A stretch of DNA of 30,411 nt from Pleurobrachia bachei. Its lineage: Eukaryota > Ctenophora > Tentaculata > Cydippida > Pleurobrachiidae. Every line of letters begins with the position of its first letter. The first letter of the stretch is position 1. This document shows, one piece after another, positions 20,666 to 30,350 of this stretch. Location: the NCBI GenBank assembly GCA_000695325.1, contig AVPN01001008.1:1-30411 (forward strand). Reading direction: 5' to 3'. The position numbers were made by a program, and so were the translations under genes. The notes beneath the pieces were generated by a model. That model saw nothing but the letters and a program-made list of their open reading frames with translations, did not search any database and had not been told where the DNA came from.

Positions 20666-21436
20666 TTACTTTTTGTTGTCGTCCCTGAACAGGCTGAGAT
20701 AGTCGGGTGGTGCATCGTTTGGAGTGTAGGCATTAGTTATCCCCGTATCCTGGTCACCAGTTGTGCTTGGGTTATCGGGTTGGTGTGAAGCAGCAGATGT
20801 TTGGTTATCGGGTTGGTGTGTAGCAGCAGATGTCGAATTGTCGGTTTGATTGTTTGCTGCAGTAGACCTTGTAGATATCTCAGTAAGGTTCACCTCATCT
20901 CTCATCTGGGTGGACTCACTCCCCGCCTGCACAGCAGGGGATCGAATAACTAAACTTGGATCATCTGGTATGTCCTCATCCTCTGTTAGCCTTCTTCTCC
21001 TGTTGACATGAATACAACCACCAACTCTACAGATGCCACAAACAACTCCAATTAAAATAATAATCAGGATAATCGGGAGAATCACGTGTAAAAACCAATC
21101 CCTAAAGAACGCCTCCACACCCCCTGTCTTGATCAAACAACTCGGATATCCTTCTGCACTATGAACACAGTGTTCCTCATTGATGCAACTCTCAAACTCT
21201 GGTTCTTTATATGAGTTAGAATCGCACTGCGCCACGGGGGTGTCATAAGATCCCGGGATGCATTCATTGTATAGTAAATGTCCCTCAGCAGAGACTCGAG
21301 TTTTGCCCTGATCACAATCAATAAAGGTGCCGTCGTAGCTGCGACACTTGATGGTGTAACAATCTTCAGTAACAGTAGGTACAGTGAAGGTGAGAAGAAG
21401 CAGCAGAAATATTCTCCCCACCCTATAAATAGCCAT
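20666..21436 (-). CDS. Single-pass type I membrane protein with cysteine-rich ectodomain and PPxY motif
   Basis: The 256-residue protein starts at ATG 21436; a further in-frame ATG at 21481 would add 15 residues ahead of a good signal peptide, so I prefer the inner start. Residues 1-24 or so form a signal peptide (RIFLLLLLTFTVPTV). The ectodomain carries eight cysteines (26, 31, 41, 59, 71, 84, 90, 100). A transmembrane helix spans about 115-139, followed by RRRR as stop-transfer. The cytoplasmic tail is rich in Ser, Thr, Asn and Gln with repeated HQPDN-like units, and ends with PPDY at 243-246. PPxY is the ligand of WW domains such as those in NEDD4 ligases. The overall plan resembles the Shisa/VOPP1/WBP1-type small membrane proteins, but I cannot assign it to a named family. 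It has no intron and lies antisense inside receptor intron 24. Confidence 0.8.
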   Translation of the reverse strand: MAIYRVGRIFLLLLLTFTVPTVTEDCYTIKCRSYDGTFIDCDQGKTRVSAEGHLLYNECIPGSYDTPVAQCDSNSYKEPEFESCINEEHCVHSAEGYPSCLIKTGGVEAFFRDWFLHVILPIILIIILIGVVCGICRVGGCIHVNRRRRLTEDEDIPDDPSLVIRSPAVQAGSESTQMRDEVNLTEISTRSTAANNQTDNSTSAATHQPDNQTSAASHQPDNPSTTGDQDTGITNAYTPNDAPPDYLSLFRDDNKK

Positions 21437-22737
21437 TACAGGCGGGGTATTCTTGAGGGAAAACCTTGGGAAAACAAACAATTAATTTCATTTAAACAAT
21501 CTGTACAATACACACAACATATACATGCCAAGTTATGACTACCGTTCGCGTTTGAACAAAACAAACATATACATGTACAACTGGCATCATTGACATATGT
21601 GCGTCGTCGTCTACTTTGTGTGCGATCTTGTGTCTCGGGCCCCTATGAGCTGCTAGGATGTACATCTAAGTGAGTATCATATTCCACTGTAATTCTCTCT
21701 TTGTTCCCCCCACCTGTGTGTGTGATACATACAATGTGCGTATATCTCTTAAAAATGGTCATTCGTCACATATCATATCATATCAAAGATCAAAATCGTT
21801 CATTCTATAGAGTCCCGTCTCTTGACTAAATGTAAACGCCGTTGTGATACTTGATCAGCAGTTTTTGTAAAATTCTGCAGTACAGTTTGTGGGTTGTGTC
21901 ATTTTGGTAGCATTGTACAGAACAGTACCCGTATTTGCACCTCTTACACCTGTATCAGAAAGAAAAGCTTTGATTAGGTACTATACATTCGAATGGCAAC
22001 AAAATTCAAATTTAAGCAGATCATGTAAGTCAATTTATTTGGATTGTTTCAATGTATCAAGACGTCGTATTTTTTATGGAAGTTCGAATTTACCTGAATT
22101 TTGTCTGTAATCTCAGATCTTTTTCTTGATCCTCTTTGTTCTTATACCGGAAGCACATTGTACAGAAAACTGGGTACAGGACATACCGTTCTTGTCTCGA
22201 ATATCTAGGGAATTAATTCGAGTAAAGTATAAACCTCCTTCTGATAAACAACGATAAAAAATTGACTGATTACAAAATAATGGTGTCTTGATGGTTTGTA
22301 CACGTACTTCACTAAGGAGTGGTAGTAGTATTTAAAGTTTGATATCGAGTTTAAATCCTCAGATACCAACAAGAACAAAGAACAGTGGAGAGCAGCAGTC
22401 CACTTTTCCATTGTTATCAGAATCTTTACTCTTTGTATTTTTGCTTCAACAGATCGTTTTATCTGAATGATACGGTTTTAGTTAAAGCAAATTCTTTGCT
22501 TAGTTTAACTTGGTTTCGAGACGAAGCCATCACCACACCCCGTCCAGCTCTGCAATAGCAAGTATTTACCAATTCTTGAGTTAAGTTGGAAGGAAGTATT
22601 TCCGTAACCATCAAAATAATGTTTGATACATCGTTTAGTGCGAAAATGAAGTCTCTCAGCTTAAACTGACAATACGACCTGAAGTTAAATTGTAATTGTA
22701 AAGTTGTAACTGTCAATCACTTTGAATACTTTGTTAC
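21437..22737. other. Intergenic/intronic stretch with one repeat and a possible 3' exon
   Basis: Within receptor intron 24. It contains the left copy of the 135-bp direct repeat (21838-21980). On the minus strand at 22459-22716 there is an open stretch reading RDFIFALNDVSNIILMV and ending in TAA; it could be the last exon of the neighbouring antisense gene, but its phase does not fit by one base. Nothing else was recognised. Confidence 0.5.
21838..21980. repeat. Direct repeat, left copy
   Basis: The segment starting GTTGTGATACTTGATCAGC and containing TGTACAGAACAGTACCCGTA matches 29036-29170 in the same orientation at clearly high but imperfect identity. The two copies bracket about 7 kb containing the unrecognised antisense gene and both transposon-like elements. 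Confidence 0.8.
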
Positions 22738-25700
22738 CTTTTGATATAGCACTTTGTCAAGAAGTCAACATGCTTCGTCTGGGGAACTGCGTAGAAGATC
22801 GCCAAAGCTCTTGAGAATTCACTGGATGCTTTTTCGTGATGTCCAATATTATAATAAGCGTCACCTATAGCCATCACTTTTATTCCTTCTTCGATAGCGT
22901 GTCCTTCTGTAGGTCTGAACAGAAGATTGCACTAGTCAGTTTTATTTATTTTTCCCTACTATTTATTAATTAACAGCATACCGGGACATACCTACTTTGG
23001 TCCTCTAATTTCTGTTTCTCGGCACGGGATTCCATTTTAAGAACATCTTCTCTATTCCAACCTAAGACACACATCTCCATTTGCACATTTTGTGCAATTG
23101 TCATACTGAGTTCTGGGGGCGGCTAAAAAATATGCTATTAATGTTTTGATAATTTGGTCATAAATGTTTTTTAACTAAAAAGAGCAGTGAGAGAAAATGT
23201 TTATATACCAGTATTGAGATAATATTAACTTACTAGCTTGTCGTTGATGTTAGGATGAAGTGATGGAAGAAATGGAAACTTGCCAGAAATATTTAAATTT
23301 ACCGTCTGCTCTTCACCTATTAAAACTTTGTATTTTTATCCAGATTTAATAATTTACTCGGGGTTGATTCAACCCCGAGTAAAACGCATTGTTAAACGAG
23401 AATCAGAACAGGCCTGTCTTTAGTATGTAGTTGTTTTTGACTATATATGTACTTACTTTTGAGCTTCAGCATTACATCAAACCAGCAAATAAATGCATAG
23501 AACTGATTTAATTGATGAAAACTCGTGATAGTGCGTTGCCACGGAACTAGAGATAGAGATTTAATTACGTTCTCACTTCTCTCAATGATAATATATAATA
23601 TGTTATACATACATATTTTCACATACGCCATACATGTATATGTACATACCAACTTTGAATATGGTTTTAAGATCGAGGAAAGGTTTAAGTATCCTTATAT
23701 TCGCATCCGTCATAATGTAGTTATACTCTGGACCAACCGTTTTTGGTACCACCAATGGTAGTTTTTGAGTGACTATATTTATAACCACACTGAAAGAATA
23801 CTCTGGTCAGTATAACTTTATTTCATTACAGCTTCCTTGTGTTTTAGGCTTGTTTTTGAAAATCTAAGCTTGTACACGATCTCTAAATGTTAACTTACTG
23901 TGCTGTATATTTCTTATTTTTGAGCTTCTTTAAAATCAAATTAAAAGTCCTGGCTTTCATGACTTGTATTTCTTGATTCCGTCTGTCTCCCAATGGACAT
24001 TTCGCGAGTGTAAGAATGATATTGAAAAAGTTATTCCAAACTTTCGTAAAAGCGTAATCATCTTCTTCTTCGTAAACTTCTGCCTCAAGGAGTTCGACCA
24101 CCTAAAACAAATTAGTGGATACAGTGTAAAGACAGATGGCGGTTGCCCAACGGCCAACCCATGCGGTGAACGTTTATGGCGTTACTTTAAATCATGTCTT
24201 CATACCAACTTTAAGATACCAGAATCCACCATTATTGCTGACAAGTTATTTTGTTCCGGTTGTTGGTTACTGTTGGCAGCTGAATCAAGTGTTTGTAGAC
24301 AAGAATTGGTGTTATGGTCGAGAAGAAGGGCATCAATGTGACGGTTAAACGATTGAATCCAGTTTGGACCCCATGTAAGATTAATAATTTTCTAAGATAA
24401 GAGAAATTTGATCAGTTCAAAGAAACCTACTGGTTTCAAGCTTGAAATAAATGCTATTATCTATTGTGGATAATTACCTCGCACAGTAGACCATGTATTG
24501 TTATTACGCACTGTATTGTCTTCCGCTTAAGAAACATCGGCAGTGTTTGAAAATCTGAAATGGAATATTTTTACATGCACTAAGGTCTATGTGCATTGGA
24601 ATTTTATATGGACTTTATTGCCCTTCAGAGATAGTATACGGTCTATGCCTTCGTAAAAGATTGAAGAACTTACCATCATCAAAGTTTGTAAAGTCTACGC
24701 TTTTGAGCACTAAGTCACATTCATAAACTATAAAGTCAAGTTTGAATGCAAATTCCTCTAAACTTTCCCATTCCTAAAAACAAAGAGTAGTTTAAAATTC
24801 ATCAATACAAGTAGTTTGCCAGCCATTCAAACAAGTGTCTATGAAATTTACAATTTCTAAATAGCGCTGTTACTATACGGGTAGTGCACGGACCCAGCTG
24901 CTATGAGTACAAACGCGAGAACTAATTAATTGTGACGACACTTACAGATTTGGTTATGCATGTTCTTGTCCAAGACAGTTCACTACTTGTATCAATTTGA
25001 AATCTTTCTTCCTTTCCATTAAATGTAGTAGTTCCCCGAATCACAGTGCTCTTGAAATATATAACTTCAGGCATGTGACAGGAAAACTCCAAGTTAAAAC
25101 CTCCAATATTAACTTCGTCTGGTACAAGTGATATCGTCCTGCGGTAAAAATAATAGTATACTTTAAATGTCAGAAGAATTTAAGAAGTCTGGAAGTAAGG
25201 TTTACGTACCAAGCTAGCTCGCTGAGAAAGATGACACTTTCAAGATAGATCGACTTGTCAGCTTTTATCTATAGTCACAATGTAGCTTTGCGTTAGTTTA
25301 GTTTTTGGAGCAACTCTTTCAGGATTGTCCATCGATCGGGCCACAGCTTCAACAATAATTGTAGGCGATTCGAGTGCAGCATTTGCCAGAGTTTTAATCA
25401 TAAACTGTTCCATAGCTATACCGGTAACGTCGGTCATAAACGATTTAATCGATTCTGAAAAGCGAAGCAATGCTGTTCGACCGTGATACATCAAAAATGT
25501 TAGATGTTCAAAATTGCTCTTTTATGTTTGTTTATTGCATCTCACCTATAGGTTTGGTTTGGTTTGGATTGCTGAGTCATCCGGGAGCAATGCTATCGAG
25601 TAGCAGCTGTGCGGTAGTAGAAAGAACTACTATGACTCCGTCGGCGTCTGGTCGGATGTAATTGTGAGTCTGTCTGGAGACTTGTATTCATAGCTGAATT

Positions 25701-26114
25701 CAGTCAGTTATTGTGCATATGGGGGCATTTACTCCACTCTTACGGTCGGATAGTCTTGGCTCAGCTGCACTCTTCGCATCACATTCACTAGTACATGTAT
25801 CGATACTTCGCCGTGAGAGCGATGTAAACACCCATCACTAATAAGCAAGTTGCCAAATTAGAGGATGAGATTGCAAAATGGTTAGATGGCCGACGGCCGT
25901 TTCACTTATTTGTGAATTACAGTTGCCTGCTGTCATGGTTTTCACGATGAGTGTCAGTCGAGTGGTCACTTCTCAAGCATGGGTCTCGGATGGTCAGTTA
26001 TTGTTGTGCTAGAAACTGACATCGATCAGATCTAGCCTACTCACCTATAGGTACAAAGCTATTGAAAAGCTTCAATAACTGTTCCTTAACTTTTCCGCTA
26101 AACTGGTACATATC
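22738..26114 (-). CDS. Unrecognised multi-exon antisense gene with TPR-like C-terminal part
   Basis: Good splice signals define, in transcription order, exons at about 26045-26114, 25210-25454, 24946-25138, 24674-24773, 24478-24554, 24206-24391, 23899-24101, 23650-23789, 23234-23316, 22992-23122 and 22738-22914. Phases join consistently except inside 25210-25454, where one extra base in an A4 run near 25260 (IDK/ADKSIY) breaks the frame. Readable segments include FSGKVKEQLLKLFNSFVPIG, IGGFNLEFSCHMPEVIYF, TWGPNWIQSFNRHID, DDYAFTKVWNNFFNIILTL, EYNYIMTDANIRILKPFLDL and IKVMAIGDAYYNIGHHEKAS. The last resembles a tetratricopeptide helix pair. I see no signal peptide or membrane span and cannot name the family. 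Both ends are uncertain: the start is not found, and the 3' exon is only a candidate at 22459-22716. It lies within receptor intron 24. Confidence 0.6.
23353..23383. repeat. 31-bp perfect inverted repeat
   Basis: TTTACTCGGGGTTGA is followed after a single T by its exact reverse complement. It sits in an intron of the unrecognised antisense gene. It could be a transposon footprint or a cruciform-forming site; no flanking target duplication is obvious. Confidence 0.9.
25455..26044. other. Intron of the antisense gene (no gene)
   Basis: Non-coding on the model above. The motif CACCTATAGG occurs at both 25544 and 26043; the second is the donor of the 26045 exon, so the first may be a remnant of a duplicated exon end. 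No RNA or other gene was recognised. Confidence 0.5.
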
Positions 26115-26230
26115 TTGAGCAATGTTTTATTGGCTGCTATTTGCTATATATAGAAAGGGAATTAGTAATATTTTTGACAAAATCAGAAGGAAACTCAAAG
26201 GCTCACAAAATGAAGTTCATCCTACTAGTA

Positions 26231-26364
26231 CAGTCGGACCCCGATTAACCGGGAAGGCTTTTGCCTGGTTAATTGGGGTGCCCGGTTTATCGGGATCGAA
26301 TACAGTTTATTTCCTATATCGGAGGGGTCAGTACCCGTAGATATACTAGATCGGGGTCCGACTG
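26231..26364. mobile_element. 134-bp pogo/Tigger-like MITE
   Basis: The terminal inverted repeats are CAGTCGGACCCCGA at 26231-26244 and its exact complement at 26351-26364. Internal sequence continues the palindromic style (TTAACCGGG, TTAATTGGGG, CCCGGTTTATCGGG). A TA precedes the left end and TG follows the right end, so a TA target duplication is only half preserved. The CAGTCGGACCCCGATTA end is typical of pogo/Tigger-class Tc1-mariner elements from general knowledge. It is non-autonomous: no transposase is encoded. Confidence 0.7.
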
Positions 26365-27654
26365 TGTAAGGAGTAAATATAATAGCCCCCAACAAACTAA
26401 ATCCGTACAGCCGTCCTTTATCCACCTCTAGGCTATAGGATGTAAATTGTACAACGAAAGCAACAATGTTTGTTTTACAAAGAATAATATCTATAACGGG
26501 GATGCATATAACGGGGCACCCCACATTATGACGTGTTATTTACGTTTTTCTTAACCCATTAGAGCCCGTAATTCGAGTTTTCGATGAAATTTTCTGAAAT
26601 TTTAGTATGTTGGTCCTACCCACCAATCTAGCTCATACTGAAAAGCAGAAGTCTCTAGCTCAACGGGAAGTGCTCCAAACAGTGCGTTGCGAAAACGCAA
26701 CAACGGGCAGTTGCGGTACCGCAACAGTCTTATTATGCAAATTTCCAACAGTAAATGAGATCTTTTAACCTATTGGGGTATTGGAAAGTGTTATATAAAT
26801 CATTAATTTTCCGCTAAGTTTGATTTAATTTGTGAAAATTCAGTATTTCAAGTTTTGTTGCGTTTTCGCAACACCTGTTAATAATATAACATTAGATACG
26901 GTCATTGGATCTCGTTCAGAACCTTCAAGAAGTAAAAAAAAGGTATAACTGTCCATAATACATTCCTATCTACTGATATAACCCAAAAAATGACGAAATA
27001 TCGTTGCGATTTCGCAACATGTTTTTCATCGATTAAAAATTCATTATAATTCATTGAGTTATCGTAATTTTTCCAACTTAGATGGATTTATGTGGCGTCC
27101 TATACATAATAGTGCTATTTACTGCTCAAATTTCACTAAATTACGACATTGATTAATTAATTAAGTGTAAATTCAACCAAAAAATCAACAAAATTACCAA
27201 TTTTAATGAATTTTAGCAAAAAGTCTTGCCTCTGCACCCCCGAATCACATCCTGGGACATTGATATACCGAGGATTAGAACATAACAAAGAAATACAACA
27301 CATTAGATGTCACAGAGATAAAGAAAATTACTTTTTTGGTGTCTATTAGTACTAAGAATTCACTTTTGAGTTGAAAACAACTCGAAAAATCACCTATAAA
27401 CGCCTTAAAGAAAGCTAATTTGATATTTTGTAAAATAAAACTTTCAGCTGAACCTCATCGAGACCCATTATATACCATTGCAAGTTGAATAACACAAAAT
27501 TGAACACGTGAGCCTCTTTTTAATGATGAATTTTTAAGATTTTTCCGTCAAAAACTCACTTTTTGACATACTGCAGCCCCATATTGTGGTTAAAATATGT
27601 TGTTGTCGTTAGCCATTGTGCTCGAATTGATCCATTTGCATGGCCCGATGGTAT

Positions 27655-28830
27655 TAGCTAGCTCAAGTTCAAATAAAGGTGAAAAATAAAAAAATACGGC
27701 CTAAAATTCGAGTTAATAGGTCTCAAAATAGCCCATATTTTACTGCTGTTGCGTTTTTGCAACTTTACAGTATCAGTGAAGGATGAAACTTTCTGATATT
27801 AACCAAAACCACAATAGAAACGGCTGGAGCGAAATAATGAAGTCCGAGTTGGCTACCTAAGTACAGAAACGCACTGTTGCAACATGTTGCGAAAACGCAA
27901 CAAAACTTTTTTGATCGCCCAAATGGAGCCTATAATGGTCCATTTTTCATTTTAGGTCTAAAGCTTAAAACATTAATTTAATTCTAACGTCTAATCTTGA
28001 TTTATATGCAAAAAGGACGTTTATCAGGAACCTGCTCTGCCCGACGTTGCGTTTTCGCAACGCGACTGTTTGAGCCTCTGTAGCCGGAACCGGGAGTCCG
28101 TTTGAGATGTAGTTTTCAGTATACATTATCTTCAGACAATTCTCTATCTCTTCAGCAAAAAACTAAATAGCTGAATCAGATGCGTAATATTGAATTTATC
28201 AGTTTAAGAATCTTGGTGGGGTGTCACTAAATCGGGGGGCACTAAATCGGGGTCCGACTGTAGTTAGCTCAAGTTCAAATAAATTTGAAAAAATAAAAAA
28301 TATGGCCTAAAATTTTAGGCCTAAAATTTTAGGTCTCAAAATAGCCCATATTTTACTGCTGTTGCGTTTTTGCAACTTTACAGTATCATTGAAGGATGAA
28401 ACTTTCTGATATTAACCAGAAACACAATAGAAACGGCCAGAGCGAAATAATGAAGTCCGAGCTGGCTACCTAAGTACAGAAACGCACTGTTGCAACATGT
28501 TGCGAAAACGCAACAAAACTTTTTTGATCGCCCAAATGGAGCCTATAATGGTCCATTTTTCATTTTAGGCCTAAAGTTAAAAAATTAATTAAATTCTAAC
28601 GTCTAATCTTGATTTATATGCAAAAAGGACATTTATCAAGAACCGGCTCTGCTCGACGTTGCGTTTTCGCAACCCGACTGTTTGAGCCTCTGTAGCCGGG
28701 ACGGGGAGCCCGTTTGAAATCTAGTTTTCAGTGCACAGTATCTACAGACAATTCTCTATCTCATCGGCAAAAAACTAAATAGCTGAAACAGATGCTTAAT
28801 ATTGAATTTATCAGTTTAAGAATTTTGGTA
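27655..28830. repeat. Internal tandem duplication within the transposon
   Basis: Unit A is about 27655-28218 and unit B about 28261-28828, aligned at an offset of 605-613 bp with scattered substitutions. Both contain three hairpins and a segment such as GAAGGATGAAACTTTCTGAT. Between them, at 28219-28260, is a 42-bp insert with pogo-like end sequence. Confidence 0.85.
28247..28260. mobile_element. Solo pogo/Tigger-like terminal repeat
   Basis: TCGGGGTCCGACTG followed by TA equals the right end of the MITE at 26231-26364. Just before it ATCGGGGGGCACTAA repeats a similar pattern. No matching left end is close by, so this is a remnant, located precisely at the junction of the internal duplication. 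Confidence 0.75.
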
Positions 28831-29035
28831 AGAAACTCATAAATTAGTACTTTTCAGTGAATAATTAACACTAATTAAGAATCAAAGTTTCGAATTTTTT
28901 TCATTGATAAAGTTAGACTAAACGATTCTCTACCTAGACCCGAAAAGAGTAAGTTCATATCTATCACCGTTTTGCCACAACAAGGCTCTAAACAAAGGTT
29001 GCGTTTTCGCATCTTCGGGCTCTAATGGGTAAATA

Positions 29036-29170
29036 CCGTTGTGATACTTGGTCAGCATTTTTTAGTTTCCTGCAGTTCAGTTTACGGGTTGTGTCCTTTT
29101 CGTAGCATTATACAGAACAGTAACCGTATTTGCACATGTAGCAGAAAGAAAAGGTTATGGTTAGGGTAGT
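29036..29170. repeat. Direct repeat, right copy
   Basis: Counterpart of 21838-21980, starting six or seven bases outside the right end of the 2.5-kb transposon. It belongs to receptor intron 24 shortly before the acceptor of exon 25. Confidence 0.8.
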
Positions 29171-29230
29171 CATATAAATAATTATTACATTGCCGAATAC
29201 CAAATCTGAATATATCCGCCCTCCTTTCAG

Positions 29231-30279
29231 GAATCTCTAAGCCAATGTGAGACCCAAGACTACGACCTGACTGCCCTGTCCAAGACCCGCGACAACTACT
29301 ACACAACCAACTTGGAACACCTGTTCTCTCTGAATGTGTGTCGTGGGGTCAATAAACCGGGATCGACATGTACAAGCGATACCGCTGTCTGTCTGAACCC
29401 TGGAAATCAGCCTGGCGTAAGGTGAGTGGTTTTGTCTTTTCAACTTCTCTTGGTTGCAGTTTTGTTTGTTGCAGTCTGTGTCATGTTTGACTGTAGTGAC
29501 ACATGGTTCAAGTTGTGTCGCTCACACTGCACGTTCTGTGAGGGTTTCATAGATCAAGTCTTTCTGTTTCAGTTTAGGGGAGGTATCGACGGCAGTGTTG
29601 GAGGACAAAGAGGGATCTCTGTCTCTCACCTACACAGATGGTGATCTGTGTTCCAGTGTTCCTAATGAGAAATACAGTGCTCACATCACCTTTCTATGTG
29701 CAGAGGATGACATCACGGTGAGAGGAAGAGCGAAGTGAAGAAAAAAATGTTTATTGAAATAGGGTCGAGCAAAGCGAATCCCATGTATAAAATCAGATTG
29801 AATATTATATTTTACACCACTCTCTCTCTCTCCTCTAGGGTACACCCCAGTATATTTCCAACTCCACCTGTCGGTTCCTATTCCTCTGGACCACCAAGTA
29901 CGCATGTAAGGACCGGATCTCCAGTGACAGCTGTATCATCAAGGATGCTATATCAGGGGCGACTCTGTTAAACCTGACTAGTGTGAAGGGAGAGTACACT
30001 TTCAACTCAGGTTAGAGGATTGTGATTGGAATTCAGTAGCTGTCTTGCCTAGCTAGACTCTGTTTCGTGCACCCCGCATTTAAACAATAGTTGTCATAAT
30101 TAGTCATTGTGGATGAATTTTAGTAAAATTTCCCCCATTATTGATGTTTCAGACACATCCCAGTACACTCTAGCGCTGTGTCAGGAGCTTCAGAACACAC
30201 CCTGTAAAGAGGACACTGCATTGTGCAGAGACAGAGATGGGAAACAGGAGAGTCTTGGGTTGTTTAGCACTCAAAACAG
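29231..30279 (+). CDS. IGF2R: IGF2R-like receptor, exons 25-28 (MRH repeats 10 and 11)
   Basis: Exons are 29231-29421, 29573-29717, 29839-30010 and 30153-30279; the gene continues beyond the window. Exon 25 enters in phase 0, matching exon 24 at 19247, and supplies YDLTALSKT and FSLNVCRG. Exon 26 gives LSLTYTDGDLC and ITFLCAEDD, completing repeat 10. Exon 27 (FLFLWTTKYACKDR) and exon 28 (YTLALCQEL) build repeat 11. A full CI-MPR has 15 such repeats, then one membrane helix and a tail with sorting signals, none of which is inside the window. The exon 28 donor region is triplicated (see the repeat at 30250-30350), so its exact 3' end is uncertain. Confidence 0.82.
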
Positions 30280-30350
30280 GTACAGTCTCGGGTTGTTTAG
30301 CACTCAAAACAGGTAATTTCTTGGGTTATTTAGCACTCAAAACAGGTACA
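30250..30350 (+). repeat. Three tandem copies of an exon end plus splice donor
   Basis: A unit of about 33 bp, TTGGGTTGTTTAGCACTCAAA then ACAGGTA, occurs three times with few changes. Each copy carries the same AACAG|GTA donor, so exon 28 has three alternative ends that differ by one unit each. The unit is a multiple of three, so all three would keep frame. Confidence 0.85.

Larger units (their letters stand above)
19202..21330. repeat. Tandem duplication spanning receptor exon 24 and the antisense membrane gene
   Basis: Two units, about 19202-20287 and 20288-21330, lie head to tail with a period of roughly 1.08 kb. Each starts with the last 47 or so bases of receptor exon 24 plus its donor and contains the 3' portion of the antisense membrane protein gene. 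Intronic stretches (for example 19390-19570 against 20410-20590) match with small indels. Confidence 0.85.
26686..29011. repeat. Eleven dispersed 16-bp hairpins, GTTGCG-N4-CGCAAC
   Basis: Copies start at 26686, 26710, 26867, 27003, 27748, 27886, 28046, 28361, 28499, 28658 and 28998. Most read GTTGCGTTTTCGCAAC or its complement; variants have loop GTAC (26710), ATTT (27003), one mismatch (27748, 28361), or a damaged last arm (28998). They are found on both sides of the element and nowhere else in the window, which points to sites bound by a transposase or host factor, or to hairpins with a structural role. Confidence 0.85.
26555..29029. mobile_element. 2.5-kb non-autonomous DNA transposon with piggyBac-like ends
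   Basis: The inverted ends are CCCATTAGAGCCCG at 26555-26568 and the exact complement at 29016-29029. TTAA lies immediately outside the left end and TAAA outside the right, consistent with a TTAA target duplication carrying one later change. A C-rich start, a 14-bp terminal repeat and a TTAA site are piggyBac-family traits. No open reading frame of note exists inside, so it would need transposase in trans. The interior is AT-rich and carries at least eleven copies of a GTTGCG-N4-CGCAAC hairpin, plus an internal tandem duplication. The family call is by ends only. Confidence 0.65.

Noticed and set aside
26122-26340. Plus-strand frame of 72 codons at the MITE
   Set aside because: It is produced by the MITE itself and has no transposase or other motif.
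26686-29011. CRISPR-like array from the regularly recurring hairpins
   Set aside because: Spacing is irregular (24 to over 700 bp), the repeats are in both orientations of a palindrome, and the DNA is clearly eukaryotic.
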